From Clostridium gelidum (GTDB lineage: Bacteria > Bacillota > Clostridia > Clostridiales > Clostridiaceae), in NCBI RefSeq assembly GCF_019977655.1, contig NZ_AP024849.1:5365001-5429000 (forward strand): a stretch of 64,000 bases of DNA, given 5' to 3'. The notes below the pieces were generated by a model. The model saw only the letters and a program-made list of their open reading frames with translations, did no database searches and was not told the DNA's origin. Both the position numbers and the translations under genes were made by a program. Shown piece after piece: positions 30,854-40,312 of this stretch (position 1 is the stretch's first letter; each line of letters starts with the position of its first letter).

Positions 30854-32131
30854 TTAATTTAATACTTTTCCAGATAAATATTTATTAATTATATTTTTTT
30901 CACACCCAAAATATATTAATCTTTCTACTCTCTCTTCTATACTGCCTTTACTTACCTTCCACAAATTATCATCATCTATTACCAGCGCGTCAAATTCATA
31001 ACCTTCTTCAAAGCTTCCAACCTTACCAAAAAATCTTCCACCACCTTTGGTTGCCAAATAAAATACCTCTGGAATTGTTAAAGGTTTTTCTTCCTCTTTA
31101 AAGCAAACAGATCTTAATTTTGACATTTTTATTGTACTAGCCATTACAGCAAACATATTTAAAGTTTCTCCACCTGATATATCTGATCCAAGACCTATTT
31201 GAACATCTTTCTTTAACAACTTACTAATTGGGGATATTCCACTAGATAAATTTACATTAGAAGTTGGGCAATGTGCTATTACTACTTCATTTTTCTTAAT
31301 TGTAGCAATTTCTTCATCAGTTAAATGAACACAGTGTGCCATTATTGTTTTAGTTTGTCCAAATAAATTATACTTATCATATACATCACCATAATTTTTG
31401 CAATCAGGATGCAGCTCTTTAACCCATTCAATTTCTGATGGATTTTCTGATAAATGAGATTGAACTGGAAGATTATATTTCTCTGCAATTTTTCCAAGCT
31501 CCTCCATTAAATAACCTGTACAACTTGGCACAAATCTAGGAGTAATTATTGGTTTTACAAATTTATATTTTCCACTACAATTTTCTACCCATTTGATAGT
31601 CTTTTTAATTGACTCATTACTATCTTCCTTTAAAGTATCAGGACAGTTTCTGTCCATATTTACCTTTCCTACATATGAAGAGATTCCCTTTTCCTCAAGT
31701 AAATCCATTAAAATTTCTGTAGACTCCTCATGAATTGTGCCAAAAATAACTGCTCTTGTGGTACCTTGATTATATAATTCATTAACAAATTCCTTATATA
31801 TTTTTTCAGCATACGCTTTATCTATAAACTTTGCTTCTTCTGGGAAAGTATATGTTTCAAGCCATGGTATAAGTTCTTTATCGTAACCAATACCTTTTAT
31901 AGCAAATTGAGGAGCATGAGTATGTAAATCAACAAATCCAGGGATTATTAATTTATCTCCATAGTCTTCAATTTCAATATTTTTATATCTTTCTGGTAAT
32001 TTATCATATACTCCCTCAATACAATTACCCTGTACTACTATGTATCCATTTTTTGATATATTAAACAACTTACTAGTTTCAGTATGTACTATATTCCCCT
32101 TTAAAATATTAATATGACTACTTTTTTTCAT
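30854..32131 (-). CDS. guaD: Guanine deaminase
   Basis: A 425-residue zinc amidohydrolase converting guanine to xanthine. Metal and substrate motifs appear in order: GFVDLHTHAPQF (HxH, ~67-78), a substrate region with SHLSENPSEIEWV, IMAHCVHLTDEE (~260-271), and GLGSDISGGETLN (~317-329) with the catalytic Asp. The PGFVDLHTHAPQ and CPTSNVNLSSG motifs are specific to guanine deaminases. The ATG at 32131 is chosen (GAGGAGG seven bases upstream); 22 further codons upstream lack a site. Role in purine salvage/catabolism. Confidence 0.92.
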   Translation of the reverse strand: MKKSSHINILKGNIVHTETSKLFNISKNGYIVVQGNCIEGVYDKLPERYKNIEIEDYGDKLIIPGFVDLHTHAPQFAIKGIGYDKELIPWLETYTFPEEAKFIDKAYAEKIYKEFVNELYNQGTTRAVIFGTIHEESTEILMDLLEEKGISSYVGKVNMDRNCPDTLKEDSNESIKKTIKWVENCSGKYKFVKPIITPRFVPSCTGYLMEELGKIAEKYNLPVQSHLSENPSEIEWVKELHPDCKNYGDVYDKYNLFGQTKTIMAHCVHLTDEEIATIKKNEVVIAHCPTSNVNLSSGISPISKLLKKDVQIGLGSDISGGETLNMFAVMASTIKMSKLRSVCFKEEEKPLTIPEVFYLATKGGGRFFGKVGSFEEGYEFDALVIDDDNLWKVSKGSIEERVERLIYFGCEKNIINKYLSGKVLN

Positions 32132-32195
32132 TTTATTTTTCCTCCTCATAAATAAAAATATCTTCAATAGCCACAGTTTGCTCCTAGATAAGTTC

Positions 32196-32247
32196 AACTA
32201 AGATTCAGATGGTGATCAAACCCCACCTGAATCAAGTTTCACTTGAT
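32196..32247. repeat. Hairpin repeat G, copy 2 (opposite orientation)
   Basis: AGATTCAGATGGTGATCAAA and CCCCACCTGAATC: the reverse complement of the hairpin at 21973-22020, with flanks (AAGTTCAACTA before, AAGTTTCACTTGAT after) also shared. It lies between the guanine deaminase leader and the next gene, with no coding role seen. Confidence 0.65.
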
Positions 32248-32374
32248 AAATATTAATGTTTAACATTACTCTAAATTTTTTTATATCTATTATTAAGTTC
32301 ATAATGCTTTATATATATTTTAATTAACAATTTATGCCATTTGTGGTTAGTCTGTGACCAATGTATGATGTATC

Positions 32375-32788
32375 TTATATAGAATAATCTATAATTGCAT
32401 GTCCATTACAATTAGGCTTATTTGAATGTATATAAACTGTAATAGTTGTTACATGCCAAAAACTTGTATTTATAATACATGATACTTCTTGGTTTGCTTT
32501 AACTCCATCCCATTTCCCTCCACCTCCATCTGAACATCTAATATTTACAGAATAAATGCCATCTTCCGGAAATACAATCTTTCCACGAATATTCACAGTT
32601 TTGCCAAAACCATGTTCACTTGTCGTATAGCTATAATCTCCATTATTATCCAAAACGAAGTCAAAACCTATAGAATCTTTAGTTCCAGAATCATTTTCCT
32701 TTGACATAGCAACTAAAATTTCTTCATTAAAATTTCTCTCATCAGTTTTATTTAAATCCTGAAATATCTTTTCAAATACCATTTTCAT
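32375..32788 (-). CDS. Small beta-rich protein of unknown function
   Basis: A 137-residue protein without signal peptide or membrane segment. After a helical N-terminus (~1-25) it is beta-strand rich with a jelly-roll-like rhythm: GFDFVLDNNGDYSYTTSEHG, IRGKIVFPEDGIYSVNIRCS, a glycine loop (GGGGKWDG), then VTTITVYIHSNKPNCNG. It resembles small sugar- or coat-binding beta-sandwich domains, but no family is recognised. GGGAG is 11 bases before the ATG. The giant palindrome copy C lies upstream. Confidence 0.45.
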   Translation of the reverse strand: MKMVFEKIFQDLNKTDERNFNEEILVAMSKENDSGTKDSIGFDFVLDNNGDYSYTTSEHGFGKTVNIRGKIVFPEDGIYSVNIRCSDGGGGKWDGVKANQEVSCIINTSFWHVTTITVYIHSNKPNCNGHAIIDYSI

Positions 32789-32930
32789 TACAAATCAAAC
32801 TCCCTATAAATTTTTTATAGTTAATTTATATGCAATAAAAATTAATCTAATGTCAGACCGATTCTAAAAAATCCCTAAATAGCTTTAATTCATTACTATA
32901 TCCATCATACTTGGCGCATAAACAAGCATA

Positions 32931-33248
32931 ACAATTGGATGCATATTTGTGCGAGACATTAGAAAATAAGCTGTTGAAACCAATTAATGGCAGGCTATTC
33001 CAGTTAAGTTTGTCCCAAAATTGAGCGTCCAAAAAGTGATTCTCCAAAAACGAATGTCCAAAAAGTGAGAATTGAAATTTTACATTTCATTCTTCGAACT
33101 TTCTCCCTGGAGCTTTTATATTTGGCGTCTCTAACTTTCACATAATGCTTTTGTATTGGGATTAAACTTAACTGGGCACAACCTGCCATTTAATGTCTTC
33201 CAACGAAATTTTCTTAAGTCTCAGGAACAAACATGTATCCGATTTCGG
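32931..33248. repeat. Giant imperfect palindrome, copy C
   Basis: A ~318-bp hairpin. The outer arms ATTGGATGCATATTTGT and ACAAACATGTATCCGAT pair; the inner arms include ATTAATGGCAGG (left) and CCTGCCATTTAAT (right), then CCAGTTAAGTTTGTCC against the GGGATTAAACTTAACTGG side. The apex carries a partially repeated insert (CCAAAAAGTGA twice) and the small hairpin H (33063-33101). It lies between the 32375-32788 gene and the GGDEF gene, both on the minus strand. Compare copies A, B, D and E. Confidence 0.75.
33063..33101. repeat. Small hairpin H, copy in palindrome C
   Basis: AAGTGAGAATTGAAATTTTA, then CATTTCATTCTTCGAACTT. Related to 22080-22118, 40313-40351, 40369-40407 and 47170-47208. Confidence 0.6.
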
Positions 33249-33289
33249 TGGTATCCACATAAATGCAATTTCCACTTTGCGTATCTATA

Positions 33290-34372
33290 TTAAATTTTAA
33301 ATATATGTCCGCTCAAAACTCTATTCTTACCGCTTTTCTTAGCTTTATACAATAAATCATCAGCATTCTTTATTAATTCATTTATACCTGTACCATTTAA
33401 ATTAGAAAATGCAATTCCAAAACTAGCTGTTACAGATTTATTTTCGTTATTTAAACTAACTCCACTATTTTCAAGAACACTTCTTATTGTTTCAATTTTA
33501 TTATATACACTATTTTCGTCAACAAAACTTGAAATGTATAAAATAAATTCTTCTCCACCGTATCTAGCTAGAATATCATTTTTATCTATACCACTTTCCA
33601 CAATTTTTGCTGTGTTAATTAGTATTTTATCTCCAAATTGATGTCCATAAGTATCATTCACCTTTTTAAAATCATCTATATCTATCATTACTATAGCAAA
33701 TTTATCTTCCATTTTTTTGCACTTGTTTTTTTCTAAAAATTCAAAAAAATATTTCCTATTATATATACCAAGTAACGAGTCTCTTTGATTTATTTTTTCT
33801 AATTCTTTGTATAATAAAGAATTCTCAATAGCAATTGCAATTTGATTAGCAATTGATCTAAGAAAAAGCTTTAATTCTATAGTCATAAATTTATAAAGAT
33901 TATGTTCTACCATTATATATCCAATAAATTTATCTCTTAATTTAATTGGAGATCCCATAATAGAGTGTATCTGAGTTTTTTTCTCCCCTGTTTCTTTTAA
34001 AGTTTTTTCTGAATTTATTATAAATTCTTCTTCCTTATTTATATGTAAAAGTTCTTCTGATGTTAATTTTATGTCCATATTTTCAATATTACTAGCTTTA
34101 ACAACTAATTCACCGTCTTCAAGTAAAAATATTGTTGAATATGTAACTCCTAATATTCCGAGTATCATATCATTAATCATTGATATCAAATCATCATTAC
34201 TGAAAAATGTATTTATATACTTGCTCACTTCTATTATGTTTGATAATGAATCTATGCTTTTTTCTAACTTTACATTCTTTTGATTTAATTCTTGTATATG
34301 TTGTTCTGAAAACATTTGATAGGTTTCATATTCTATTTTTAATGTACTATAAATCTTTTCATAATTCTGCAT
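33290..34372 (-). CDS. GAF-GGDEF diguanylate cyclase
   Basis: A 360-residue cytosolic diguanylate cyclase. A short coiled coil (~5-45) precedes a GAF-like sensor (~45-195; TIFLLEDGELVVKASN), then the GGDEF domain (~200-360) with an intact active site ARYGGEEF and DIDDFKKVNDTYGHQFGDK for metal/GTP binding. The inhibitory RxxD site five residues upstream is DKND, so product feedback inhibition is probably lost. GTGAGGAATAA precedes the ATG. Its TAA ends 42 bp from the outer arm of giant palindrome C. Confidence 0.92.
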   Translation of the reverse strand: MQNYEKIYSTLKIEYETYQMFSEQHIQELNQKNVKLEKSIDSLSNIIEVSKYINTFFSNDDLISMINDMILGILGVTYSTIFLLEDGELVVKASNIENMDIKLTSEELLHINKEEEFIINSEKTLKETGEKKTQIHSIMGSPIKLRDKFIGYIMVEHNLYKFMTIELKLFLRSIANQIAIAIENSLLYKELEKINQRDSLLGIYNRKYFFEFLEKNKCKKMEDKFAIVMIDIDDFKKVNDTYGHQFGDKILINTAKIVESGIDKNDILARYGGEEFILYISSFVDENSVYNKIETIRSVLENSGVSLNNENKSVTASFGIAFSNLNGTGINELIKNADDLLYKAKKSGKNRVLSGHIFKI

Positions 34373-34740
34373 TTATTCCTCACCATCCTCAAACCATAAC
34401 CCCATTATGACTATTTAACAACTTTTGTTTAATTACTTACATTTATTTATAACGATTTTTAATTCACTACAATTATACTACAATTAATCCAATATTTGAA
34501 TACACTTATTTGAATGTATATATATGTGTTGCAATTAACAATTTACAATATAAAATTCCGGATGAAATTTTTACAGAATTTCTTAAATTTGAAATGAAGA
34601 ATCATTTTGCAACATATATATATTTCTATTATACTTCATTTTAAAATTATAAATAACTAAAATCTAAGTATAATTTTTTATGAATTTCATCTTTGCATTT
34701 AGGATAAACTAATAGTACAAATTTACTTTTAAAATAAAAG
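34373..34740. other. Intergenic stretch with promoter-like AT-rich DNA
   Basis: No gene seen. An inverted repeat surrounds 34575-34635 (GAAATTCTGTAAAAATTTCA-like and GCAACATATATATATTTCTA segments), and the AT-rich TATTATACTT at ~34629-34638 can serve as a -10 region for the small gene at 34752. Confidence 0.3.
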
Positions 34741-34751
34741 GGGATATGAAA

Positions 34752-34910
34752 ATGAAATTTATACACTGGCTTTTAAGTATATTTATGTTTTTACTCATCT
34801 GTTTATTGTTTATAAAATTTAGTACTGCAGTATTGAATATAGTATTGCTAAGCGGTCTAATTATTTTTATTGTAAGTTTTTTAATTCAAAGGTTCATCAA
34901 ACATTATTAA
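34752..34910 (+). CDS. 52-residue two-helix membrane protein
   Basis: ATG at 34752-34754 with AAGGGGAT eight bases upstream, TAA at 34908-34910. Two hydrophobic helices (WLLSIFMFLLICLLFI and IVLLSGLIIFIVSFLI) are joined by a short turn, and the basic tail is QRFIKHY. It could be a small membrane toxin-like or regulatory peptide; no family is recognised. A bidirectional-type terminator follows at 34972-35009. Confidence 0.5.
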   Translation: MKFIHWLLSIFMFLLICLLFIKFSTAVLNIVLLSGLIIFIVSFLIQRFIKHY

Positions 34911-34971
34911 TTTAAGATGCATAAAAGAAAATCTGAAAAACTACGACATATATATAACTAATCAATAAATT

Positions 34972-35009
34972 AGGAATCCTAAAATTAATTTTTACTTTGT
35001 AGGATTCCT
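34972..35009. terminator. Terminator between the small gene and the glycan operon
   Basis: AGGAATCCTA (34972-34981) pairs perfectly with TAGGATTCCT (35000-35009) around an 18-base loop. It lies 10 bp after the stop of the GT4 gene (minus strand) and 61 bp after the small plus-strand gene, so it can serve both. Confidence 0.75.
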
Positions 35010-35019
35010 TAAGGCCTAT

Positions 35020-36108
35020 TTAACTCATTATATTTATATAAATTTTATCCACATCATTAAAATTATTTTCCAAACTATAATTTTCTTCTACGAACTTTCT
35101 TGCATCAGTTCCCATTTTCAGTCTTAAATCTTTATCCTTGACTAAAATTTCTATTTTTTCTGATAAATCTTCTACTGAATTCTTTTTAGCAACTAAACTT
35201 GTTACATTTGGTTTAGTAGACTCCATAAGCCCCCCCACATCTGTTACAACTATTGGAGTTCCACACGCTTCTGCTTCAACTGCGGCAACTCCAAAGCTTT
35301 CACTATCAAGGGTTGATGGAAAAACTGCTATATCAAAGTTTTGAAATTCCTTTATTACATCTTTTGGATTTACAAAACCTAAAAAAGTCACATCTTCATC
35401 TATAGCAAATTCTTTAACTAATTCTTTTAGATAACTTTCTTGGCTTCCTCGTCCTCCAATTCTAAGTTTAAGTTTTAAGCATTTATTTCTTTCTTTAACT
35501 TCTTTAAAAGCTTTTATTAAGTATTGCACTCCGTATTTCTCTTCTAAAGTTTTAATTGTTCCTATAACAATCTCTTCTTTTTCTGTTCTATTCGGAATAA
35601 ATTTATTAATATCAACACCAAAAGGAGTTACTTTTATATCCTTATTTGTATATTTCTCAGTTTCTATTTTCATCACATTGCTTGTTGATAAAATATGATC
35701 TGCTTTTTTTAAATTATATTTTATTATAAATTTATGTATAGGTGATTTAATTGGGAAATCATAAATATCACTACCCCATACCGAAATTATATATGGATGA
35801 TAGTTTGCCAAAGCACCTAATAATCCATAACTACTCGCATAATGTGCATGAAGTATATCAGGCTTAATCTCTTTAATCAAAGATCTAACTCTTTTTATTT
35901 TTTTTAAGTATTCTAATTTATTCTTATCAGAAATTTTCTTCATAACATTATCTTGCACATCTAAAGAATGAACTGTAACTCCTTCATATTGACCTTCTCC
36001 AAGGGATATAACATGAATGTCATATCCCTTATTAACAAAATAATCTAACCATTTATGAGTATGCGTACTATTGATATCTGCTAAATAGCATATTTTTATA
36101 ATATTCAT
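35020..36108 (-). CDS. Glycosyltransferase family 4
   Basis: A 362-residue cytosolic GT-B glycosyltransferase of family 4. The N-terminal acceptor half begins ICYLADINSTHTHKWLDYF, and the nucleotide-sugar half has the E-x7-E motif in ESFGVAAVEAEACGTPIVVT (~272-291) and FGVDINKFIP. It transfers a sugar from UDP- or GDP-sugar in exopolysaccharide synthesis. TAGGAG precedes the ATG. It is the last gene of a run following galU with 15 bp between them. Confidence 0.9.
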   Translation of the reverse strand: MNIIKICYLADINSTHTHKWLDYFVNKGYDIHVISLGEGQYEGVTVHSLDVQDNVMKKISDKNKLEYLKKIKRVRSLIKEIKPDILHAHYASSYGLLGALANYHPYIISVWGSDIYDFPIKSPIHKFIIKYNLKKADHILSTSNVMKIETEKYTNKDIKVTPFGVDINKFIPNRTEKEEIVIGTIKTLEEKYGVQYLIKAFKEVKERNKCLKLKLRIGGRGSQESYLKELVKEFAIDEDVTFLGFVNPKDVIKEFQNFDIAVFPSTLDSESFGVAAVEAEACGTPIVVTDVGGLMESTKPNVTSLVAKKNSVEDLSEKIEILVKDKDLRLKMGTDARKFVEENYSLENNFNDVDKIYINIMS

Positions 36109-36123
36109 TTTTTATTTATTCTC

Positions 36124-36996
36124 CTACATATTTTCCCAAGGTTTAGTATTTAAGTACTCTATAAATTCTTCTCTTAATTCGTCTTTCTTTAAAGCAAATT
36201 CTATAGTAGCTTGTAAAAAGCCAATCTTATCGCCTACATCATACCTTTTGCCTTCAAAATTATATGCATACATAGCTTCTTTACTAGCTAAAGTCTTTAG
36301 TGCATCTGTTAATTGAATTTCTCCATTTTTTCCTGGCTTAGTGTTTTCTAATATATTAAATATTTCTGGTGTTATAATATATCTTCCTAGTATGGCAACA
36401 TTACTTGGTGCTTCTTCCACAGAAGGCTTCTCAACTAAATCCTTAACCTTATAAACTCTATCTTCTATATGGATTCCATCTACAATTCCATATTTAGAAA
36501 CCTTCTCCTTGTCGACAGTTTGAACTCCTAAAATAGTAGTGTTATATTCACTATAACAATCAAGTAATTGCTTTAAACAAGGAGTTTCACTATCAACTAC
36601 ATCATCTCCTAATAAAACTGCAAATGGCTCATTCCCAACAAAAGTTTTTGCACAATGGATAGCATGACCTAAGCCCTTTGGTTCTTTTTGTCTTATATAA
36701 TGTATATCAACCATATCAGAAATATTTCTTACCATTTCAAGCAATTCTAGTTTTCCTGATTTCTCTAATTCTAACTCTAGTTCTATTGACTTATCAAAAT
36801 GATCTTCTATACATTTTTTATTTCTGCCTGTGATAATTAAAATCTCTTCAATTCCAGAAGCAACTGCTTCTTCTATTATATACTGAATTGTTGGCTTATC
36901 AACTATTGGAAGCATTTCCTTTGGTTGAGCTTTAGTTGCAGGTAAAAATCTTGTTCCAAGTCCTGCAGCTGGTATAATAGCCTTTTTTACTTTCAT
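36124..36996 (-). CDS. galU: UTP-glucose-1-phosphate uridylyltransferase
   Basis: A 290-residue GalU making UDP-glucose. The nucleotide-binding signature KAIIPAAGLGTRFLPATKA (~5-23) is complete, with PKEMLPIVDKPTIQYIIEEA next, LLGDDVVDSETPC, then GRYIITPEIF and the C-terminal YDVGDKIGFLQATIEFAL. Length normal. It supplies UDP-glucose to the neighbouring glycosyltransferases and to galactose metabolism. GAGAGGATG precedes the ATG at proper distance. ~130 bp separate it from the upstream oxidoreductase gene, allowing an own promoter. Confidence 0.97.
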   Translation of the reverse strand: MKVKKAIIPAAGLGTRFLPATKAQPKEMLPIVDKPTIQYIIEEAVASGIEEILIITGRNKKCIEDHFDKSIELELELEKSGKLELLEMVRNISDMVDIHYIRQKEPKGLGHAIHCAKTFVGNEPFAVLLGDDVVDSETPCLKQLLDCYSEYNTTILGVQTVDKEKVSKYGIVDGIHIEDRVYKVKDLVEKPSVEEAPSNVAILGRYIITPEIFNILENTKPGKNGEIQLTDALKTLASKEAMYAYNFEGKRYDVGDKIGFLQATIEFALKKDELREEFIEYLNTKPWENM

Positions 36997-37125
36997 GTCA
37001 TATACATCCTCTCATCTTAAAGATTTTACAATTCTTAAGAATCTATATATTGTTATATATAACTATATGACAATATATAGATTGAAATAACTTAATTTTT
37101 ATAATTAGCGGTTTACAATATATAA

Positions 37126-38214
37126 TTAATTATCCTTCATATCTAATGTTTTAAAATTTGTTAACGGAAATTGTACCGGCATTCCTGTCTTTCTTGATTT
37201 ATATGCTGCCAGGATTATTGACATTGCCTTCTTACCTTCTTCTCCAGATACTAACGGATCTCTATTTTCATTTATAGAATCAATTACATCTTTAAATAAA
37301 GGTGTATGTCCTTCCCCATATACATTATCTATTTTTACATTTACTTCATTCATAATAGCTGCTTCATCATCGCCTTCAAATCTCCATGTTTCAAGTTCAT
37401 TAACTGCAAGACCACCAATTGATACTGCTCCAGTTTCTCCAAATATACTTAATGTTTCTTCTAAATTTTTAGGATAAACACAAGCTGAACCTTCAACAAT
37501 TCCAATTGCACCATTTTTAAATCTTATAATTATTGCTCCAAAGTCTTCTGCTTCGATATCTCTTAAATAAGTATCACATTCAGCATATACTCTCTCGATT
37601 TCTCCACCCATCATCCATTGTAACAAATCAATATTATGTATACATTGATTCATAAGTGTACCGCCGTCTAAAGCCCATGTTCCTCTCCAAGGAGCTTGTT
37701 CATAGTAACCCATATTTCTGTTCCAAAGTATTCTTGCTGTACCATTAATCAATCTTCCAAATTTGTTATCTTCTATAGCTTCTCTTAATTTTTGTATTGG
37801 CTTATTAAATCTGTTTTGATGGCAAACTCCAAGCTTAACATTATTTTCTTTAGCTACTTTAATCATTTCGTTAGCATCTTCAATAGACATAGCCATTGGT
37901 TTTTCTACTAAAGCACTTGCTCCTTTTTTCATAGAATAAATAGCAATTTCTGCGTGATATCCACTTTCTGTAGCTATAGTAACTACATCTATATCTTCTT
38001 TTTCCAACATTTCCTTGTAGTTTGTATATGCATGAACATAGTCTGGATTTACTCCAGTCTTTTCTATGTATTCAGTTCTCTTTGCTTCAGCATTTTCTAA
38101 AACCACATCACAAGTTGCAACTAATTCTGCATGTGTCTTATTTTTAACTAAAGCTTCAACATGTTTATAAGAAATTCTTCCACAACCAATAATAGCAAAT
38201 TTTAATTTTTTCAT
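37126..38214 (-). CDS. Gfo/Idh/MocA family sugar oxidoreductase
   Basis: A 362-residue NAD(P)-dependent oxidoreductase. A Rossmann domain (~1-125; KFAIIGCGRISYKHVEALVK) is followed by the EKP motif (ALVEKPMAMSIEDANEMI) and the beta-sheet substrate domain (~126-345) with the active-site GGTLMNQCIHNIDLLQWMMG. The Gly-Gly-Thr-x2-Asn-Gln-x2-His pattern and glycan setting resemble WlbA/WbpB-type UDP-N-acetyl-glucosaminuronate dehydrogenases, though this is only a proposal. The start at 38214 is supported by AGGGG seven bases before it. It lies 45 bp after the sugar transferase gene. Confidence 0.88.
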   Translation of the reverse strand: MKKLKFAIIGCGRISYKHVEALVKNKTHAELVATCDVVLENAEAKRTEYIEKTGVNPDYVHAYTNYKEMLEKEDIDVVTIATESGYHAEIAIYSMKKGASALVEKPMAMSIEDANEMIKVAKENNVKLGVCHQNRFNKPIQKLREAIEDNKFGRLINGTARILWNRNMGYYEQAPWRGTWALDGGTLMNQCIHNIDLLQWMMGGEIERVYAECDTYLRDIEAEDFGAIIIRFKNGAIGIVEGSACVYPKNLEETLSIFGETGAVSIGGLAVNELETWRFEGDDEAAIMNEVNVKIDNVYGEGHTPLFKDVIDSINENRDPLVSGEEGKKAMSIILAAYKSRKTGMPVQFPLTNFKTLDMKDN

Positions 38215-38259
38215 TTTAATTACCCCTTCTTTTTCAGTTAACAATTAACTCTTAACTGA

Positions 38260-38865
38260 TTAAATACATTTTATTATTGTTTTAAGTATTATATAAATAT
38301 CAAAAAATACATTATTCTTATTTATATATACTAGATTTAATGCTAATTTATCTGGCATAATTGTATTTATGTACAAATCATCTGGATTTTCTGCTTCTCC
38401 AAGTAAATCATTTTCATCTCTATATCTAATGGATGCTAAATCAGTTATTCCTGGTTTAACTTCTAATACCTTTCTTTGTTCTTCATTATAAAGTTTAACA
38501 TATCGTGGCACTTCTGGTCTTGGTCCAACTAAACTCATATCGCCTTTAAATACATTTATTAATTGTGGCAATTCATCTAGCTTATATTTTCTTAAAAATC
38601 CACCTACTTTAGTGATTCTACTATCATTTCCTACTGTTATTTGCCTTCCTAATTTTTCGGCATCAACAACCATAGTTCTGAACTTAAGAATTTCAAATTC
38701 CTTCTTTTTTTCACCAACTCTTATTTGTTTAAAAAACACCGGGCCATCAGAATCAGTTTTTATTTTAATTACAATTGCAATCAAAATTGGACTTAAAATT
38801 ATAAGTCCTAAAGTAGAGCATATAAAATCAAATATTCTCTTAACTGCTTTATTAAATTTATTCAT
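38260..38865 (-). CDS. Initiating sugar-phosphate transferase (WcaJ/EpsL-like)
   Basis: A 201-residue membrane-associated enzyme that transfers a sugar-1-phosphate to undecaprenyl phosphate, the first step of repeat-unit assembly. One membrane segment (FICSTLGLIILSPILIAIVI, ~13-32) is followed by the cytosolic catalytic domain with FFKQIRVGEKKKEFEILKFR, KLDELPQLINVFKGDMSLVG and GPRPEVPRYV, the family hallmark. It is the minimal (short) form without the N-terminal four-helix part. GGGAG lies nine bases before the ATG. Confidence 0.94.
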   Translation of the reverse strand: MNKFNKAVKRIFDFICSTLGLIILSPILIAIVIKIKTDSDGPVFFKQIRVGEKKKEFEILKFRTMVVDAEKLGRQITVGNDSRITKVGGFLRKYKLDELPQLINVFKGDMSLVGPRPEVPRYVKLYNEEQRKVLEVKPGITDLASIRYRDENDLLGEAENPDDLYINTIMPDKLALNLVYINKNNVFFDIYIILKTIIKCI

Positions 38866-39033
38866 GTATCTACTCCCGTTAAAATTATTTCACTATACAT
38901 CATATATATTTCCTATTCTACAACTTTTTAATCAATTTAGCTCATATAAATTTACTTCTTAATAAATTTTTTAATACTAATGAAATTTTATTCGCATTTG
39001 TTCGCTAATCACATGATTTACACAAATCACTTT

Positions 39034-40254
39034 TTAAGGAAGCAATGCATTTAAGAATTTTTCTGCGAGTCCATGATAGGTATGATTTGCTAATACATAA
39101 TCATTCCCATTTTGGCCCATTTTGCTTTTTTCTTCTTCGCTTAAATTCCTAATCTTCATAACAGCATTTACTACTGCATCTGGATTTTCTGCTGGCACTG
39201 TAATACCACAATTTGAATCCTTAACTGGATCATTAGAAGCTTCTACTGCATATATTACTGGTCTTGCTGCCATCATATAATCAAATAGTTTGTTTGGACT
39301 TACTCCATAATTAAATAAATTTTGCTTTTTCAAACCTATATAGCAAATATCTAATAATTGTAGTACATTATCCATGTTATCCTTTAACACCGGTTCTAGG
39401 AATTCTACATTTGTTATATTATTTGTTTTCGCATATTTTATTAATTCATCTTTTACATTTCCATTTCCAACCAATATATATTTTATATTTTTGTCAGTTG
39501 TCTTTTTAGCAGCATCAAGCATTGTATCTAAAACATTTGCTGGAGAATGATTTCCTGTATATCCAACTAAAAAATAACCTTGCTCTTTTAGTTCTTGTAA
39601 TCTTTCAATAGTTTCTTCTATAGGAGTATTTTTCTTTTCACCAACAATTATTCCATTTGGAACATGCACATAATTGTCAGTTTTAAATCCTCTATCTTCC
39701 ATGTGCTTATCAGCATTTGGTAAAATCGAAATAATTTTATCACAATTTTTAAAAGCAAAATCCTCTGCTCTTTGAATCAAGACTATAGCAGGATTACTCT
39801 TAGAATATCCTCCTATTTCCATTGGAGTCAATGGCCATAAATCATGTATTTCAAAGAAAAGCTTAGCCTTAGATCTCTTTGCAATTCTGTGTGCTGGATA
39901 TATATCTAAAGGATAAGTTGAAGATGCTATTACTGCATTGGGTTTATATTTATCTGCAACCTTCTTATAACTCATTCTTAGTTTATACATAAATGTTGAT
40001 ATATTCTTAATTCTTCCCACACCATTTCCATGGTACTCTGGAGTTTTTACCCATACATATGTAATTCCATCTATTATTTCTTCTTCAAAATCTTCTTTTA
40101 TGTTAGGATTCTTCTTTCTTAAATGAGAAAAATCTGCAGCAAGTATAGTTACATTATGCCCCATATTGACCCATTCCCTAGCCATATAATAAGGTCTAAA
40201 TTCCATTCCATGATAATCAGACCCTGCATAGTGATTTATAAGTAAGATATTCAT
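39034..40254 (-). CDS. Glycosyltransferase family 4 (WbuB-like)
   Basis: A 406-residue GT-B enzyme. It opens NILLINHYAGSDYHGMEFRP and contains EIHDLWPLTPMEIGGYSKSN, PNGIIVGEKK, and the donor-site VSPNKLFDYMMAARPVIYAV. These match the WbuB/LpsE-like group that often adds a GlcNAc-, FucNAc- or mannosaminuronate-like sugar. It lies divergently from the plus-strand wecB gene; small hairpin repeats occupy the shared upstream region. ~170 bp separate it from the sugar transferase gene. Confidence 0.9.
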   Translation of the reverse strand: MNILLINHYAGSDYHGMEFRPYYMAREWVNMGHNVTILAADFSHLRKKNPNIKEDFEEEIIDGITYVWVKTPEYHGNGVGRIKNISTFMYKLRMSYKKVADKYKPNAVIASSTYPLDIYPAHRIAKRSKAKLFFEIHDLWPLTPMEIGGYSKSNPAIVLIQRAEDFAFKNCDKIISILPNADKHMEDRGFKTDNYVHVPNGIIVGEKKNTPIEETIERLQELKEQGYFLVGYTGNHSPANVLDTMLDAAKKTTDKNIKYILVGNGNVKDELIKYAKTNNITNVEFLEPVLKDNMDNVLQLLDICYIGLKKQNLFNYGVSPNKLFDYMMAARPVIYAVEASNDPVKDSNCGITVPAENPDAVVNAVMKIRNLSEEEKSKMGQNGNDYVLANHTYHGLAEKFLNALLP

Positions 40255-40312
40255 CTTAATTTGCTCCTTTTTTTTACATTATAATGCTAATTAACTTCAT
40301 AAATTATAACAT

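Noticed and set aside
32853..33189. Two short minus-strand frames in giant palindrome C
   Set aside because: They lie fully within hairpin arms, have no ribosome-binding site, and their reading changes from copy to copy.
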